Shown: positions 51,997 to 62,366, counted from the first letter of the stretch. The stretch is DNA of 64,000 bases from Planctomycetaceae bacterium (GCA_017795105.1 CP051247.1:62001-126000); one strand, 5' to 3'. The notes: generated by a model not told the origin, from the letters alone. Numbers and translations are program-made.

Positions 51997-54864
51997 ATGC
52001 GCGTATTCGCCGTCACTATCGGGCTCCTGCTGGGGAGCATTCTTCCGTCCGCTGTTAAAGCGGAGTCGCCCGCGATCTCGGCGGACGATCTGGCTTTCTT
52101 CGAAGAGAAGATCCGTCCGGTCCTCGTTCAGCATTGCTATGAATGTCATTCGCCCGAATCGAAAGCGGTGAAGGGGGGACTGCTCGTCCACTCCCGTGAA
52201 GCACTGGCTGCGGGGGGAGATTCCGGGCCGGCGGTCGTACCGGGAGATACCGAGGAGAGTCTCCTGCTCAGCGCGATGAAGTTCGAGTCATTCGAGATGC
52301 CTCCTCAGGGAAAGCTTCCCGAGCATGTCCTGAACGACTTTGAAACCTGGATTCAACGGGGCGCTCCCGATCCTCGAGATGAAGCTGCTCCGGCGCGGCA
52401 TCGCGGGATTGATCTCGAAGCCGGCCGACAGTTCTGGGCCTTTCAACCGGTTCAGCCGCCGGAGCTGCCGGATGTCGCTGGAGTTGAGCAGCCTGTTGAT
52501 CGATTCATCAAGGCTCGACTTTCTGCAGCGGGTCTGCCCCAGAATGGCCCTGCAGAGCCAGAAGTGCTCTTGCGGCGGGTCTACTATGACCTGACGGGGC
52601 TGCCGCCGACTCCAGAGCGAGTGCAGGAGTTCGTCTCCGATCCGAGTTCTGAGAATTACGAGCAGATCGTCGATGAGTTACTCGCCTCCAAAGAGTTCGG
52701 AGAACGATGGGGACGCCACTGGCTTGATGTCGCCCGTTACGCCGATTCAACCGGTGGGGGAAGATCCCGTATCTACCAGAACTCCTGGCGGTATCGCGAT
52801 TACGTTATCCGATCCTTTCAGAATGACAAGCCGTACGATCAGTTCATTCGCGAACAGCTCGCCGGGGACCTGTTGCCTTATAAGTCCGTCGAACAGGCAG
52901 CCGAACAGTTAACCGGTTGCGGTTTCCTGATGCTTGGCCCTCACAACTATGAGTTGCAGGACAAAGCACTACTGCGAATGGAGGTTGTCGATGAGCAGAT
53001 CGATACTCTCGGCAAAGCCTTCCTGGGCATGACGATTGGGTGCGCCCGCTGCCATGATCACAAATTTGATCCGATTCCGACGGCGGACTATTACGCCCTG
53101 GCCGGAATCTTCCGCAGCACGAAGTCGGTCGGCCCCGGAAATGTGGCTGAGTGGATGACTCAGGATATTCCGATGCAGCCCGATCAGCAGGCCCGATACG
53201 ACGAGTACCGGGAACAGCTGACTCACCTCGAAACCGAACTGGCGGATGTCACCAGGCGTGTAAAAACCATCGCCCCTCGAGCCGATGCCCGCAGTATCGC
53301 TCCGAACCTGATTGCCGGCCTCGTTAACGACGAGCCAATCCTGATCGGCGACTGGAAAGGTTCCACGAGCAATCCCAAGTATGTCGGTCGCGAGTATGTG
53401 CACGATCAGGCGACGGCAAAAGGCGAGAACTCAGCCGTGTTCGAGTTCCAGCTGCCCGAGCCGGGCCAGTATGAGATCCGAGTCGCCTACTCAAGTGGAT
53501 CGAATCGAACATCCGCCGTTCCGGTCACGATCAGCGATCAGACCGGCGAACTGGCGACTCACACAATCAATCAAAAGCCTGCCCCCCCGATCGATGGGCT
53601 CTTCGTTTCCCTCGGCTCCTTTGAACTGCAGTCCTCAAAGGATGAGCCCGTTCGGATCACGGTTGAAACAACCGGCACCAGCGGGGTAGTGATTGTCGAT
53701 GCGGTCCAGTTGCTTTCTTCACAACTACTGGCGGAACGAAAGGAACTCCAGCGATCGAGCTTGACCGGCGCACCAGCGGATCCGGAGATTATTGCCGAAC
53801 GAGAACGACTCGAACGGAAGAAGAAGCAACTGACCGAACAACTCAGTCAGTTGAAGAAAGAAGCTCCGCCGGCCCCAACGAAAGTGATGGCGGTTCGGGA
53901 GGAACAGGCCGAGGAAATTGGCGACACCGAGTTATGCATTCGCGGGAACATCCGCAATCTCGGACCAGTGATCCCGCGTGGTGTTCTGCAGGTGGCCGCA
54001 ACCGGAGACGCGACCATTCGAACCTCACAGAGCGGGCGGCTCGAATTGGCGGAATGGATCGCGAGTTCGGAGAATCCGCTCACCGCCCGGGTGATGGCGA
54101 ACCGTGTCTGGCATCACCTGTTCGGGGCAGGGCTGGTACGTACGGTCGACAACTTCGGAAGCACGGGCGAAGTTCCCTCTCACCCTCACTTGCTCGACTT
54201 TCTCGCTGATGAATTCATCAGGAACAACTGGTCGGTCAAGTCACTGATTCGTCAGGTTGTGATGTCGCAAACCTATCAGATGGCCGGCCAGAATGAGTCT
54301 CAGCTGCAGTCGACAGTCGATCCCGAGAATCGCCTGCTCGCCTACTTCCCGCGACGCCGCGCAGACGCCGAGTTTCTTCGGGATTCACTCTTGATGATTA
54401 GTGGGCGTCTTGAGGATTTCGAAGGAGGCAACACGGTCCCGAAGGGCACGAACTCCGAGTTCGGCTTCACCTACAGCGACCATTATCGCAGTGTCTATCT
54501 GCCGGTGTTCCGCAATCGGCTGCACCCCATGCTGGCGGTGTTTGATTTCCCCGATCCGAATCTCGTGCAGGGCAAACGAACCAATACGACGCTTGCGACC
54601 CAGGCGCTTTACATGATGAACAGTGAGTTGATTTTGGAGCTCGCCGAGGAAACGGCCGATCGATTACTCACTGATCCGGAAGTTGAGCAACAGGAGCGAA
54701 TCAGCTGGCTCTACCTGGCGGTTGTCGGTCGCGAGGCGACGGCTGAAGAGCGGGAGCTGGCGACACGGTTCCTGCAGACCTCACGCCCGGAGGACTCAGG
54801 CGAAGCCTGGACGATGCTCGCCCAAAGCTTGTTCTGCAGTCCCGAGTTCCGTTTTATCGAATAA
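51997..54864 (+). CDS. PSCyt1-DUF1549-DUF1553 protein with golvesin-like insertion
   Basis: 955 residues; start at 51997 chosen for the signal peptide (VFAVTIGLLLGSILPSAVKA). PSCyt1 has CYECHSPES and MPPQGKLPEHV. DUF1549 has VYYDLTGLPPTPERVQEF, ERWGRHWLDVARYADSTG and CARCHDHKFDPIPTADYYALA. An inserted region ~440-600 (AVFEFQLPEPGQYEIRVAYSSGSNRTSAVPV, VRITVETTGTSGVVIVDAVQLL) resembles the golvesin C-terminal/CBD-like module. A coiled stretch precedes DUF1553 (ARVMANRVWHHLFGAGLVRTVDNFG). It leads the operon with a DUF1501 gene. Confidence 0.92.
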   Translation: MRVFAVTIGLLLGSILPSAVKAESPAISADDLAFFEEKIRPVLVQHCYECHSPESKAVKGGLLVHSREALAAGGDSGPAVVPGDTEESLLLSAMKFESFEMPPQGKLPEHVLNDFETWIQRGAPDPRDEAAPARHRGIDLEAGRQFWAFQPVQPPELPDVAGVEQPVDRFIKARLSAAGLPQNGPAEPEVLLRRVYYDLTGLPPTPERVQEFVSDPSSENYEQIVDELLASKEFGERWGRHWLDVARYADSTGGGRSRIYQNSWRYRDYVIRSFQNDKPYDQFIREQLAGDLLPYKSVEQAAEQLTGCGFLMLGPHNYELQDKALLRMEVVDEQIDTLGKAFLGMTIGCARCHDHKFDPIPTADYYALAGIFRSTKSVGPGNVAEWMTQDIPMQPDQQARYDEYREQLTHLETELADVTRRVKTIAPRADARSIAPNLIAGLVNDEPILIGDWKGSTSNPKYVGREYVHDQATAKGENSAVFEFQLPEPGQYEIRVAYSSGSNRTSAVPVTISDQTGELATHTINQKPAPPIDGLFVSLGSFELQSSKDEPVRITVETTGTSGVVIVDAVQLLSSQLLAERKELQRSSLTGAPADPEIIAERERLERKKKQLTEQLSQLKKEAPPAPTKVMAVREEQAEEIGDTELCIRGNIRNLGPVIPRGVLQVAATGDATIRTSQSGRLELAEWIASSENPLTARVMANRVWHHLFGAGLVRTVDNFGSTGEVPSHPHLLDFLADEFIRNNWSVKSLIRQVVMSQTYQMAGQNESQLQSTVDPENRLLAYFPRRRADAEFLRDSLLMISGRLEDFEGGNTVPKGTNSEFGFTYSDHYRSVYLPVFRNRLHPMLAVFDFPDPNLVQGKRTNTTLATQALYMMNSELILELAEETADRLLTDPEVEQQERISWLYLAVVGREATAEERELATRFLQTSRPEDSGEAWTMLAQSLFCSPEFRFIE

Positions 54865-54906
54865 GAACCGATCAGAATACATCACTCCAATCCCTGGAGA
54901 TTCTCA

Positions 54907-56322
54907 ATGAATACTCTTCAACAAACTGGCCGGCGGCAACTTCTCCAGTCTGCTGCCTGTGGATTCGGAGCTCTCGCCCTGGCTGGTCTCTCGTCCCAGG
55001 CGGCGGCATCAAGTTCGGCGTCGAGCCCGCTGGCGGAACAGCCGACCCATTTCCCGGCGCGCGCCAAACGAGTGATTTTCATCTTCATGCAGGGCGGTCC
55101 GAGTCAGGTCGATACCTTCGACTATAAGCCGGCCCTCGAGAAGTTTCACGGCACGAAACATGACTTCCGCAACGCCCGGCGGATGCAGGTTCAGAGCGAA
55201 GAAGTGATGAAGTCGCATTGGACCTTCAAAAAGTACGGCGAGTCTGGCCGGCTCGTTTCGAGCCTTTTCCCGGAAGTCGCGAAGCACGTCGATGACCTCT
55301 GTTTCATCCGCAGTATGCATACGGAAGGGGTCGCTCACGGGCCGAGTACACTGTTTCTGCATACCGGGGCGACCAACCTGATCCGTCCTTCAATGGGCGC
55401 CTGGATCAGTTACGGACTCGGAACAGAAAACCAGAGTCTTCCGTCTTTCGTGACCGTTTCTCCCACTTCGGCGAAGGGGGGACCACGCCTCTACTCCAAT
55501 GCGTTTCTGCCCCCCGTGCATCAGGGGACGGCACTGGGACGAGTCGGCGTCCCGGCCGCAACGGCTCGATTCGAGAACGTCGAGAACCCGCGGTACGACT
55601 CGGTCGTCCAGCAACGACAGTTTGATCTGTTGCGGGAAATGAGTGCCGTGCAACTCGAGCAGACCCCCGCTGCTTCGGCCTACGAATCTGTCCTCGACTC
55701 GTACGAACTCGCTTACCGCATGCAATCGACTGCGCCAGAAATCACCGATCTGTCTGGCGAGACCAAAGAAACGCTCTCGATGTACGGGATTGAAGAGCCG
55801 GAGACTGAAGACTTCGGCTACCAGTGCCTGCGTGCCCGGCGACTGAGCGAAGCCGGAGTCCGCTTCGTGCAAATCAGCTATGCGGACAATCGGGCGACAC
55901 CCCGCTGGGATCAACATGGCAATATGCCCGAGCACGAAAAGCACGCCAAAGCCACGGATAAACCCGTAGCCGGTCTGTTGCAGGATCTGAAGCAACGTGG
56001 TCTGCTCGAAGATACCCTCGTCTGGTGGGGAGGCGAGTTCGGTCGCACTCCCTTCACGCAGGGAAACCTCGGTCGTGATCACAATCCCGATGGATTCACC
56101 ATCTGGCTCGCTGGTGGCGGCGTCAAACCCGGATTCATCTATGGTGAGACTGACGAATTTGGCCAGAACGCGATGGTCAATAAGGTTCATATGCACGACC
56201 TGCATGCAACGATTCTCCACCTGCTTGGCCTCGACCACGAACGTCTCACTTTCCGGCACGCCGGACGCGACTTCCGTCTGACGGATGTCCACGGGCGTGT
56301 TGTCAAAGAGATCTTTGCCTGA
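54907..56322 (+). CDS. DUF1501 protein, Tat-like export
   Basis: 471 residues, 42 bp after the DUF1549/DUF1553 gene. N-terminal GRRQLLQSAACGFGALALAGLSSQAAA is a twin-arginine signal. Family features: VIFIFMQGGPSQVDTFDYKPAL, LFPEVAKHVDDLCFIRSMHTEG, MGAWISYGLGTENQSLPSFV, YQCLRARRLSEAGVRFVQISYAD, GRDHNPDGFTIWLAGGGVKPG. Confidence 0.92.
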   Translation: MNTLQQTGRRQLLQSAACGFGALALAGLSSQAAASSSASSPLAEQPTHFPARAKRVIFIFMQGGPSQVDTFDYKPALEKFHGTKHDFRNARRMQVQSEEVMKSHWTFKKYGESGRLVSSLFPEVAKHVDDLCFIRSMHTEGVAHGPSTLFLHTGATNLIRPSMGAWISYGLGTENQSLPSFVTVSPTSAKGGPRLYSNAFLPPVHQGTALGRVGVPAATARFENVENPRYDSVVQQRQFDLLREMSAVQLEQTPAASAYESVLDSYELAYRMQSTAPEITDLSGETKETLSMYGIEEPETEDFGYQCLRARRLSEAGVRFVQISYADNRATPRWDQHGNMPEHEKHAKATDKPVAGLLQDLKQRGLLEDTLVWWGGEFGRTPFTQGNLGRDHNPDGFTIWLAGGGVKPGFIYGETDEFGQNAMVNKVHMHDLHATILHLLGLDHERLTFRHAGRDFRLTDVHGRVVKEIFA

Positions 56323-56485
56323 GCCGTTCTTCGTTTGTCCGACCGTCTTTGCGACGAAGCAGTGTTCTCAAGACAGAAGTCCCCTTCTGTCAGTTTGCGA
56401 TTCCCTTATACTCGATACATCCCCCCTCTGATTGCACCGTGGTTCGGCAGCCTCAGGTCCGCTCAAGTTGAGCAGGGGAGTCGCA

Positions 56486-57700
56486 ATGGATCAGTTCATC
56501 ACCAGTTGGAGCAACGCTGCGCTAACCTCGCTCGGTTTCTTCTGGATGGCGCTCTGGGCCTTCGCACTCGGCTACATCATCAGCAGCAGCGTTCAGGTGT
56601 TTGTCACGCGCGAGCGGATGAAGAACGCGATGGGCGAGGCGGGAGCAGGGAGCGTCGCACTGGCGACGTTCTTTGGCTTTCTGTCCAGTTCGTGCAGTTT
56701 CGCCGCAATCGCGACCTCGAAATCGCTGTTCAAAAAGGGAGCCGGATTGATACCCGCGCTCGCTTTCCTGCTGGCCTCGACGAACCTGGTGATCGAACTC
56801 GGGATCATTATCGCCATCTTTCTCAGCTGGCATTTCGTGGTCGCTGAATACATCGGTGCCATTCTGCTGATCCTGATCAGCTGGCTGGTGATCAAACTGA
56901 CGCTGCCGGAATCCTGGGAACAGGAAGCCAGAAAGAAAGCCGGCGGCGACGAGGAAGAACAGGAGATCCCCGACTGGCGAAAGCTGATCCGTAGCCGTGA
57001 GGGCTGGACGAAGGTCGCGCGCCAGTACTTTATGGAATGGGGCATGGTCTGGAGGGATGTCACGTTCGGATTTACCGTGGCCGGCATCATCGCCGCCTTT
57101 GTCCCCGATTCGTTTTTCACGACCTTGTTTGTCGGAGCGGGTGAAACGACTCAGCCAGGTTTCGGCTCCATCCTTCTGCAGACACTTGTCGGTCCACTGG
57201 CGGCCTTCTTCACGTTCATCGGATCGATGGGCAACATCCCACTCGCCTCGATTCTCTACACGAACGGTGTCAGCTTCGCCGGAATTCTAGCGTTCATGTT
57301 CAGCGACCTGGTGGTCTTCCCCGTGCTTCGAATCATGTCGCAGTACTTTGGCTGGAAGATGGCATTCTATATCGTCGGCGTCTTTCTGATCGCACTGGTT
57401 TCGACCGCACTCCTGGTTCACTATGGTTTTCTCTTCGCCGGCCTTCTTCCCGATGGAGCTGTTTCAGCTCACGAAGTGCAACCGAGCGAGCGATTCAAGG
57501 TCGATTACACCTTGTTCCTGAATCTGGGATTTCTGGCGATCACAGCGGTCCTCTACTGGCTGAAACGGTCCCAGAAATCGGAGCAGATGCACCACCACCA
57601 CTCCTCGGAAAGCAGCTGGGCAGATAAACTGTTGACTTCGCTGGCCTGCGGGTCATTTATCTGGCTGGCCGGCGGACTGCTGGTGACGGTCGTCGCCTGA
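56486..57700 (+). CDS. YraQ/ArsP-like (DUF318) permease
   Basis: 404 residues from ATG 56486 (GGGGAG upstream). About eight to ten membrane segments in two halves, with the small-residue motif FLSSSCSFAAIATSKSLFKKG and a second GSMGNIPLASILYTNGVSFAGILAFMFSDL. A charged cytoplasmic loop (WEQEARKKAGGDEEEQEIPDW) separates the halves. A His-rich segment (MHHHHSSESS) near the C-terminus may bind metal. Members include ArsP, an organoarsenical exporter; the substrate here is unknown. Confidence 0.83.
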   Translation: MDQFITSWSNAALTSLGFFWMALWAFALGYIISSSVQVFVTRERMKNAMGEAGAGSVALATFFGFLSSSCSFAAIATSKSLFKKGAGLIPALAFLLASTNLVIELGIIIAIFLSWHFVVAEYIGAILLILISWLVIKLTLPESWEQEARKKAGGDEEEQEIPDWRKLIRSREGWTKVARQYFMEWGMVWRDVTFGFTVAGIIAAFVPDSFFTTLFVGAGETTQPGFGSILLQTLVGPLAAFFTFIGSMGNIPLASILYTNGVSFAGILAFMFSDLVVFPVLRIMSQYFGWKMAFYIVGVFLIALVSTALLVHYGFLFAGLLPDGAVSAHEVQPSERFKVDYTLFLNLGFLAITAVLYWLKRSQKSEQMHHHHSSESSWADKLLTSLACGSFIWLAGGLLVTVVA

Positions 57701-57724
57701 CTCAGTGAGAATGCCCGCAGTCCG

Positions 57725-58603
57725 TCAGCGAACAACCAGCACCGAACAGGGAGCGTGGCCCGCGACTCGATAAGCGACGCTTCCCAGCAGGAACTGCTTA
57801 ATCGCACCATGTCCCTGATGCCCGACGACAATGAGCTCCGGTTTCCAGCGGTCGGCAACCTGCAGGATCTCCTCAGAGATGTTTCCGCTCTGGTGAAGCT
57901 GGGTTTCGATCGAGTCAGCCACTTTGGAGAGGACGTCTTTAGTACCGTCGAGAAACTGCTGACAGAGTTCGACCTCGCGCTTCCACTCGGCACTGGAATG
58001 CTGCAACGCATCAACGTTGAAGGCTTCGACCAGATGGATCACGCGGACGATGAGCAGTTCGATCTTACAGTACCATGGAACGTTCTTCAGAAAGCGGATC
58101 GCCTGATCGGAGGGTTCCGAACCATCGCAGGCCAGCATCACCCGCAACGTTTCGGGATCCTTGTCTGAGAATGCAGACGGGCGATGAAGCAGCACGGGAC
58201 AGGGAGAGTGCCGCACGACATTCCCTGAGACACTCCCGAGTAGAAACTTCTTGAAGCCGGATAGACCGCGGGCTCCCAGGGCGATCAGATCGGCCTGGTC
58301 CTTTTCCGCTCTGGCAACGATCTCGTGTCCCGGGTTTCCTTCCAGCAGAACCTCCCAGGGCTGCCAGCCGGCTCCTTTGAACCGACCGACGGCCTGCTCC
58401 AGATCGACACGCGCCTGGTACCGTGCCGACTCGGTCAACTTGTGCTGCAGGTCCATGTTCTCGTAACCGTAAGAGGCTACGGACGGAACGGGGACGACCG
58501 AAACCAACTCGGTGGTCAACTCGTCTCCACGAAGCGTCTTGAGCAGAAAGTCTTCGTTTGCCCGTGAATGCTCAGAACCGTCGATGCCGATGAGAAGTTT
58601 CAT
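57725..58603 (-). CDS. Tandem universal stress protein (UspA family)
   Basis: 292 residues with two Usp domains. The first ends with DLIALGARGLSGFKKFLLGSVSGNVVRHSPCPVLL, the second with ELIVVGHQGHGAIKQFLLGSVAYRVAGHAPCSVLVV; each contains the ATP-binding G-2x-G-9x-G-S pattern. Cytoplasmic stress or persistence factor. It lies next to haem and iron proteins and a two-component pair on the same strand. Confidence 0.93.
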   Translation of the reverse strand: MKLLIGIDGSEHSRANEDFLLKTLRGDELTTELVSVVPVPSVASYGYENMDLQHKLTESARYQARVDLEQAVGRFKGAGWQPWEVLLEGNPGHEIVARAEKDQADLIALGARGLSGFKKFLLGSVSGNVVRHSPCPVLLHRPSAFSDKDPETLRVMLACDGSEPSDQAIRFLKNVPWYCKIELLIVRVIHLVEAFNVDALQHSSAEWKREVELCQQFLDGTKDVLSKVADSIETQLHQSGNISEEILQVADRWKPELIVVGHQGHGAIKQFLLGSVAYRVAGHAPCSVLVVR

Positions 58604-58640
58604 AGGTGTCCTGCTTTCAAGGTGCCGGCAACTCGGAGGA

Positions 58641-59123
58641 CTAGTTCTCGACGACGAGGATTTCTCGAACGTACCGGTGGCATTCGATGCACTTCATCGT
58701 GACATCAATCCATTTTAAGGCAGACCGGTCCAGAGAGCGATCGTCTGAAGCCTTAATCAGGTCCTGAGTGGCACGCTGAAACTCGCTGCTGAATTGACGA
58801 TACATCGCATCGTTGGAATAGTTCCATTTCTCAACGGTACTCATTTTATAGAGCCGACGGGCTCCGTTGCCGATGAGACGAAAATCCTCAATCGCCAGCC
58901 CTTCCAGAATGTTCGTCGACGCCGTGAGCTTCTCGCGCATGAAATGCTGGAGCACGGGATCTCCCGCAACATCTTCGGTCGCTTGTTCTGCTTCCGGTTT
59001 CCTGGACTCGGGCTTCTTCTCTTTCGAATCCCCTCTCAGATTGGGGCTGATGAAGGCCGAGAAGCAGATCGCTGCGGCAGTGCAGCCAATCAGAGTCAGG
59101 AATCGTGCCTGTTTCATTTTCAT
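58641..59123 (-). CDS. Exported cytochrome c'-like protein
   Basis: 160 residues from ATG 59123 with GGAG upstream. Signal peptide FLTLIGCTAAAICFSAF. The mature part is helical and ends with W-I-D-V-T-M-K-C-I-E-C-H-R-Y-V-R. The CxxCH is near the C-terminus, as in the four-helix cytochrome c' / c-556 family. Such proteins bind NO or CO or transfer electrons in the periplasm. Sequence identity to known members is low by eye, so the family is a reasonable inference, not certain. Confidence 0.72.
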   Translation of the reverse strand: MKMKQARFLTLIGCTAAAICFSAFISPNLRGDSKEKKPESRKPEAEQATEDVAGDPVLQHFMREKLTASTNILEGLAIEDFRLIGNGARRLYKMSTVEKWNYSNDAMYRQFSSEFQRATQDLIKASDDRSLDRSALKWIDVTMKCIECHRYVREILVVEN

Positions 59124-59177
59124 TGAGAACTCCACTTTCATTCAGGGAACGCGTTGGGCTGAGCAGAAGATTCCGTT

Positions 59178-59600
59178 TCACTGCTCCAGGACTGTTTCGT
59201 CGTTGCTTTCGATCTGGGCCAGTCGCCTGATGATTTCATCAAATTCCCGACCGACATCTCCCCAGTTCATGAAAGGGGCTTCGTGAGCTTCAAGCCGTTC
59301 AACATCGGCGGCAAGACGGTCAAGGAACTCCGCATGCTGCTTCAGAAGCTGATCGCATTCCGAAGTCGAGATCGGCTCGCCAAGATTTCTGAGAGCTTCA
59401 AGCCGGCGTTCGGTGAAGACGAAGTGTGCGGCGAGTTTCTTCCGGAGTTCGTCGATGCGAATACCGAACTCTTCGAACTTGGGGCCACGTCCAAGTTCGT
59501 GCACTTCGTTCCAGAACGTCGAGAGGTCGTTCAGAGCCTGTTCGATGCTGGTGGCATCAACAGATTGGTTCGACGTGAATGGAAGAGACTGTGGTTTCAT
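59178..59600 (-). CDS. Hemerythrin-like protein
   Basis: 140 residues, all helical, no signal peptide. Ligand-like residues appear in order: EVHELGRGP, AAHFVFTERRLEAL (the HF-x-x-x-E pattern of hemerythrins), LLKQHAEFLDRLAADVERLEAHEAP. The spacing fits a hemerythrin/HHE four-helix bundle that would hold a di-iron centre and sense or carry O2 or NO. Same strand and 54 bp from the cytochrome c'-like gene. Confidence 0.68.
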   Translation of the reverse strand: MKPQSLPFTSNQSVDATSIEQALNDLSTFWNEVHELGRGPKFEEFGIRIDELRKKLAAHFVFTERRLEALRNLGEPISTSECDQLLKQHAEFLDRLAADVERLEAHEAPFMNWGDVGREFDEIIRRLAQIESNDETVLEQ

Positions 59601-59867
59601 CGTAATCTCCTTTCTTCAGGAGCGCCGGGGAGTGCGTCACGAGCAAGATGGGATGTCGAGGACGGCTCGGAGCTGGCTCGTGATGGCACCAGGAATGGAG
59701 AACCCGTTTCCTGACTGTCGTAATCCTAAGCCGGTCACAACGGTGCGTCTGTCTGGAATCTTGCTGACAGCGTGTCGAGAAATTCGCCACAAGCAAAAAG
59801 AAGGGAGTGACATCCGTCGATCGGGCGGGCTGCCCTGCGTCGAGATAAGGAGCAGAGATGCAATTGC

Positions 59868-60524
59868 TCAGCCGCGTTCCAGAACCCATTGGGACGCGCG
59901 GCGGGCGAGGTCGGCCATCGAATGACAGTCGAGTTTCTGTTTGATTCTCGCCCGGTAGGTTTCGATGGTGCTCGAACTCAGCTTGAGCGTCTCGGCGATT
60001 TCGACCGTTGTCCGGCCCAGGCCGATCTGTTCGTAGACCTGAAGTTCACGATCGGAAAGGGCGTCTTCCGGGCAATTCTGCAGTCCCGCCTGACCAAGCA
60101 CCAGCCTGTGCAGCAATGTCGAAGACATTTCAGAGGAGAGATAGACCTTGCCATCAAGCACGTCGCGGATCGCCGTTACGATCTTGTCGGTCGCTGCCTG
60201 CTTGTTGATATAGCCCATGGCTCCAGCTCGTAGGGCCCGATCGGCATAGAGTTCTTCGTCGTACATCGACCAGACGAGAAAGCGAACAAACTCGTTCTCC
60301 CCGCGGGCTTGTCGAATGAGATCGAGCCCGTTCCCTGATTTCAAAGAGATGTCTACGACAGCGACCTGCGGACAGGTACTGCGAATCAGTTCGAGCCCAT
60401 CTGCGACATCTTCAGCTTCACCGCAGACAATCAGATCATCTTCCAGTGAGATCCGCGTCGCCAGTCCGTCGCGCACTGCGGGGTGATCATCGATAATGGC
60501 AATCTTCCTGGGATGTGCTGTCAT
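59868..60524 (-). CDS. NarL/FixJ-family response regulator
   Basis: 218 residues. Receiver domain with acidic pair IIDDHPAV, phosphoacceptor Asp in VAVVDISLKSGNGLDLI and Lys in GYINKQA. C-terminal LuxR helix-turn-helix: LSDRELQVYEQIGLGRTTVEIAETLKLSSSTIETYRARIKQKL. It is 15 bp after the histidine-kinase gene, forming a two-component pair. Confidence 0.95.
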   Translation of the reverse strand: MTAHPRKIAIIDDHPAVRDGLATRISLEDDLIVCGEAEDVADGLELIRSTCPQVAVVDISLKSGNGLDLIRQARGENEFVRFLVWSMYDEELYADRALRAGAMGYINKQAATDKIVTAIRDVLDGKVYLSSEMSSTLLHRLVLGQAGLQNCPEDALSDRELQVYEQIGLGRTTVEIAETLKLSSSTIETYRARIKQKLDCHSMADLARRASQWVLERG

Positions 60525-60539
60525 AAAATCGGCTCGTTC

Positions 60540-62366
60540 TCAAAGACTGCCTGACGCGATTCGACAAGTTACAGACGTGCCGCGTCCAGAGTCCGATTCC
60601 ACGGTCAGGATTCCGCCGATTCGACTGGCACGATAATTCATGATTCGTAAGCCGAGACCGCTGTCGCTCGAACTCTGAATACCGATCCCGTTGTCCTTTA
60701 CAGATAGCTCAATTGCGTCTCGTGTCTGCGAAAGGCCAATAACAACTTGAGAGGCCTGAGAGTGCTTGATGGCATTGGTCGTTGCTTCTTCCGCGATTCG
60801 GTACAGCTGATTGGCAACAATGTTGTCAGGAATCGGAACCGACTCTGGGCACTGAAACTCACATTCGAGTCCGTGGAATTCCCGGATTCGCCGCGCGGTC
60901 GAATCCAGTGCCGCCATCAAGCCCTGCGCGTCGATATCGACCGGGTTGAGTCCTCGGCTCAACAGCCGGACTTTGGTCAACGCTTCATTGACGCCGCGCG
61001 AGATCTTTTCGGCAATCTGAAGGTGTCGGTTCTGCTCCTTCCGCAGAGCCAGAGTGAGCGTCTCCGCCAGCATCGCCATGCCCGTCAGTTCCTGTCCGAC
61101 CACGTCGTGCAGATCCTGGCCGATCCGCCTTTGTTCGTCGGCGGCAATCTCGAGCACTTCCCGTTCGAGCCGGCGTCGCTCTGTCGTATCCTGACCCGTG
61201 CAAAGCAGGGCGATCACCTTTCCCGTTCGCGATGTCATCGGAACGGTTTCCCACTCAATCAGTCTTCGCTCTCCAGAACGGGTCAGCAAAACAGGACCAA
61301 ACGGAGGGGCGTCGTGCCCTTTGATCGCCGCGGCGAAGCGCCGCCTGAATTGATCACGGTCTGCTTCAGGCAGAAATCTCTCCGCCCAATCCTGCCCGCG
61401 AGTCTCGGCAAGCCTCCACCCTGAAATCTCTTCGAGAAAGCTGTTGTATTGAACGACCGTTCCTTCCGGAGAAAGGATCAGGATTACCCCACGGTTGGTG
61501 GCGATGATGTTCTCATTCAACTGATGCTCGCGACGCAGAGCTTCTTCGTTCTGCTTACGCTCCGTCAGGTTTCTCACGATCCCCGTGAAGAGCTTCTTCC
61601 CCGGAACCTGACCGATTGCGATCTCCGCGGGGAATGTACGGCCCGATTTATGGCGAGCCGTCACCTCGCGACCAATTCCAATCACTCGGGCTTCGCCCGT
61701 CTCGAGGTACCGCCGCAAATAGCCATCGTGTTGTTCTCGATCCGGCGAAGGCATCAGAATGCTGACGTTCTCGCCGAGTAGTTCTTCTAGCGAATAGCCG
61801 AAGATCTCTTCCGTCGCGGCGTTGGCATCCTGAATGATGCCTCGCTCGTTAATCGTGACCATGGCATCGGCTGAGGAACTGAGGATCGACCGAAGTGTGT
61901 TTTCGACAGTCTGCTTTTCAGTCTCGATCTTCTCGTAGTTCGAGACATCCTTGAGAAGCTGCACGAAGTACTTGAGAGACTGGTCCGCTGCCCGGATAGG
62001 AATCAGAGTGATCTCATTCCAGAACAGACTGCCATCTTTCCGATAGTTCCGCGCCACAACACGGCAGTCGGTTCCCTGTTGAATCGATTCTCGCAGAGCA
62101 ACCACCGACTCCTGCGACTGGTCATCCCCCTGCAGAAAACGGGGGTCCCGATTCAACATCTCTTCGATTGAATACCCCGTGAGTTCGACTGCGGCCTGAT
62201 TGGCAAAAATGATGGGACATGCATCGTCCCTCGGCATCGTTACGAGCAAAGCGAAACCAACGGCATCAAGTGTTCGCAGCAGGTCTTCCGGGGTTGAGAT
62301 GGTTTCGTCGATCAACCTGCAAAGCAGCTGAAGATGCGATTCAGAATTGCCCGTGCAGTCAGTCAT
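60540..62366 (-). CDS. Multi-PAS sensor histidine kinase (NarX/HisKA_3 type)
   Basis: 608 residues if started at ATG 62366. The longer frame passes through a TATAAT-like element and seems to be promoter. No membrane segment. Three PAS domains (~25-140 LTGYSIEEMLNRDPRFLQGDD; ~150-265 IFGYSLEELLGENVSILMP; ~275-395 ISGWRLAETRGQDWAERFLP). HisKA_3 has the phospho-His in EQRRIGQDLHDVVGQELTGMAMLAE. The ATPase domain has EEATTNAIKHS and SDSGLGLRIMNYRA. Cytoplasmic PAS sensing of redox, oxygen or a small ligand is likely. Confidence 0.93.
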   Translation of the reverse strand: MTDCTGNSESHLQLLCRLIDETISTPEDLLRTLDAVGFALLVTMPRDDACPIIFANQAAVELTGYSIEEMLNRDPRFLQGDDQSQESVVALRESIQQGTDCRVVARNYRKDGSLFWNEITLIPIRAADQSLKYFVQLLKDVSNYEKIETEKQTVENTLRSILSSSADAMVTINERGIIQDANAATEEIFGYSLEELLGENVSILMPSPDREQHDGYLRRYLETGEARVIGIGREVTARHKSGRTFPAEIAIGQVPGKKLFTGIVRNLTERKQNEEALRREHQLNENIIATNRGVILILSPEGTVVQYNSFLEEISGWRLAETRGQDWAERFLPEADRDQFRRRFAAAIKGHDAPPFGPVLLTRSGERRLIEWETVPMTSRTGKVIALLCTGQDTTERRRLEREVLEIAADEQRRIGQDLHDVVGQELTGMAMLAETLTLALRKEQNRHLQIAEKISRGVNEALTKVRLLSRGLNPVDIDAQGLMAALDSTARRIREFHGLECEFQCPESVPIPDNIVANQLYRIAEEATTNAIKHSQASQVVIGLSQTRDAIELSVKDNGIGIQSSSDSGLGLRIMNYRASRIGGILTVESDSGRGTSVTCRIASGSL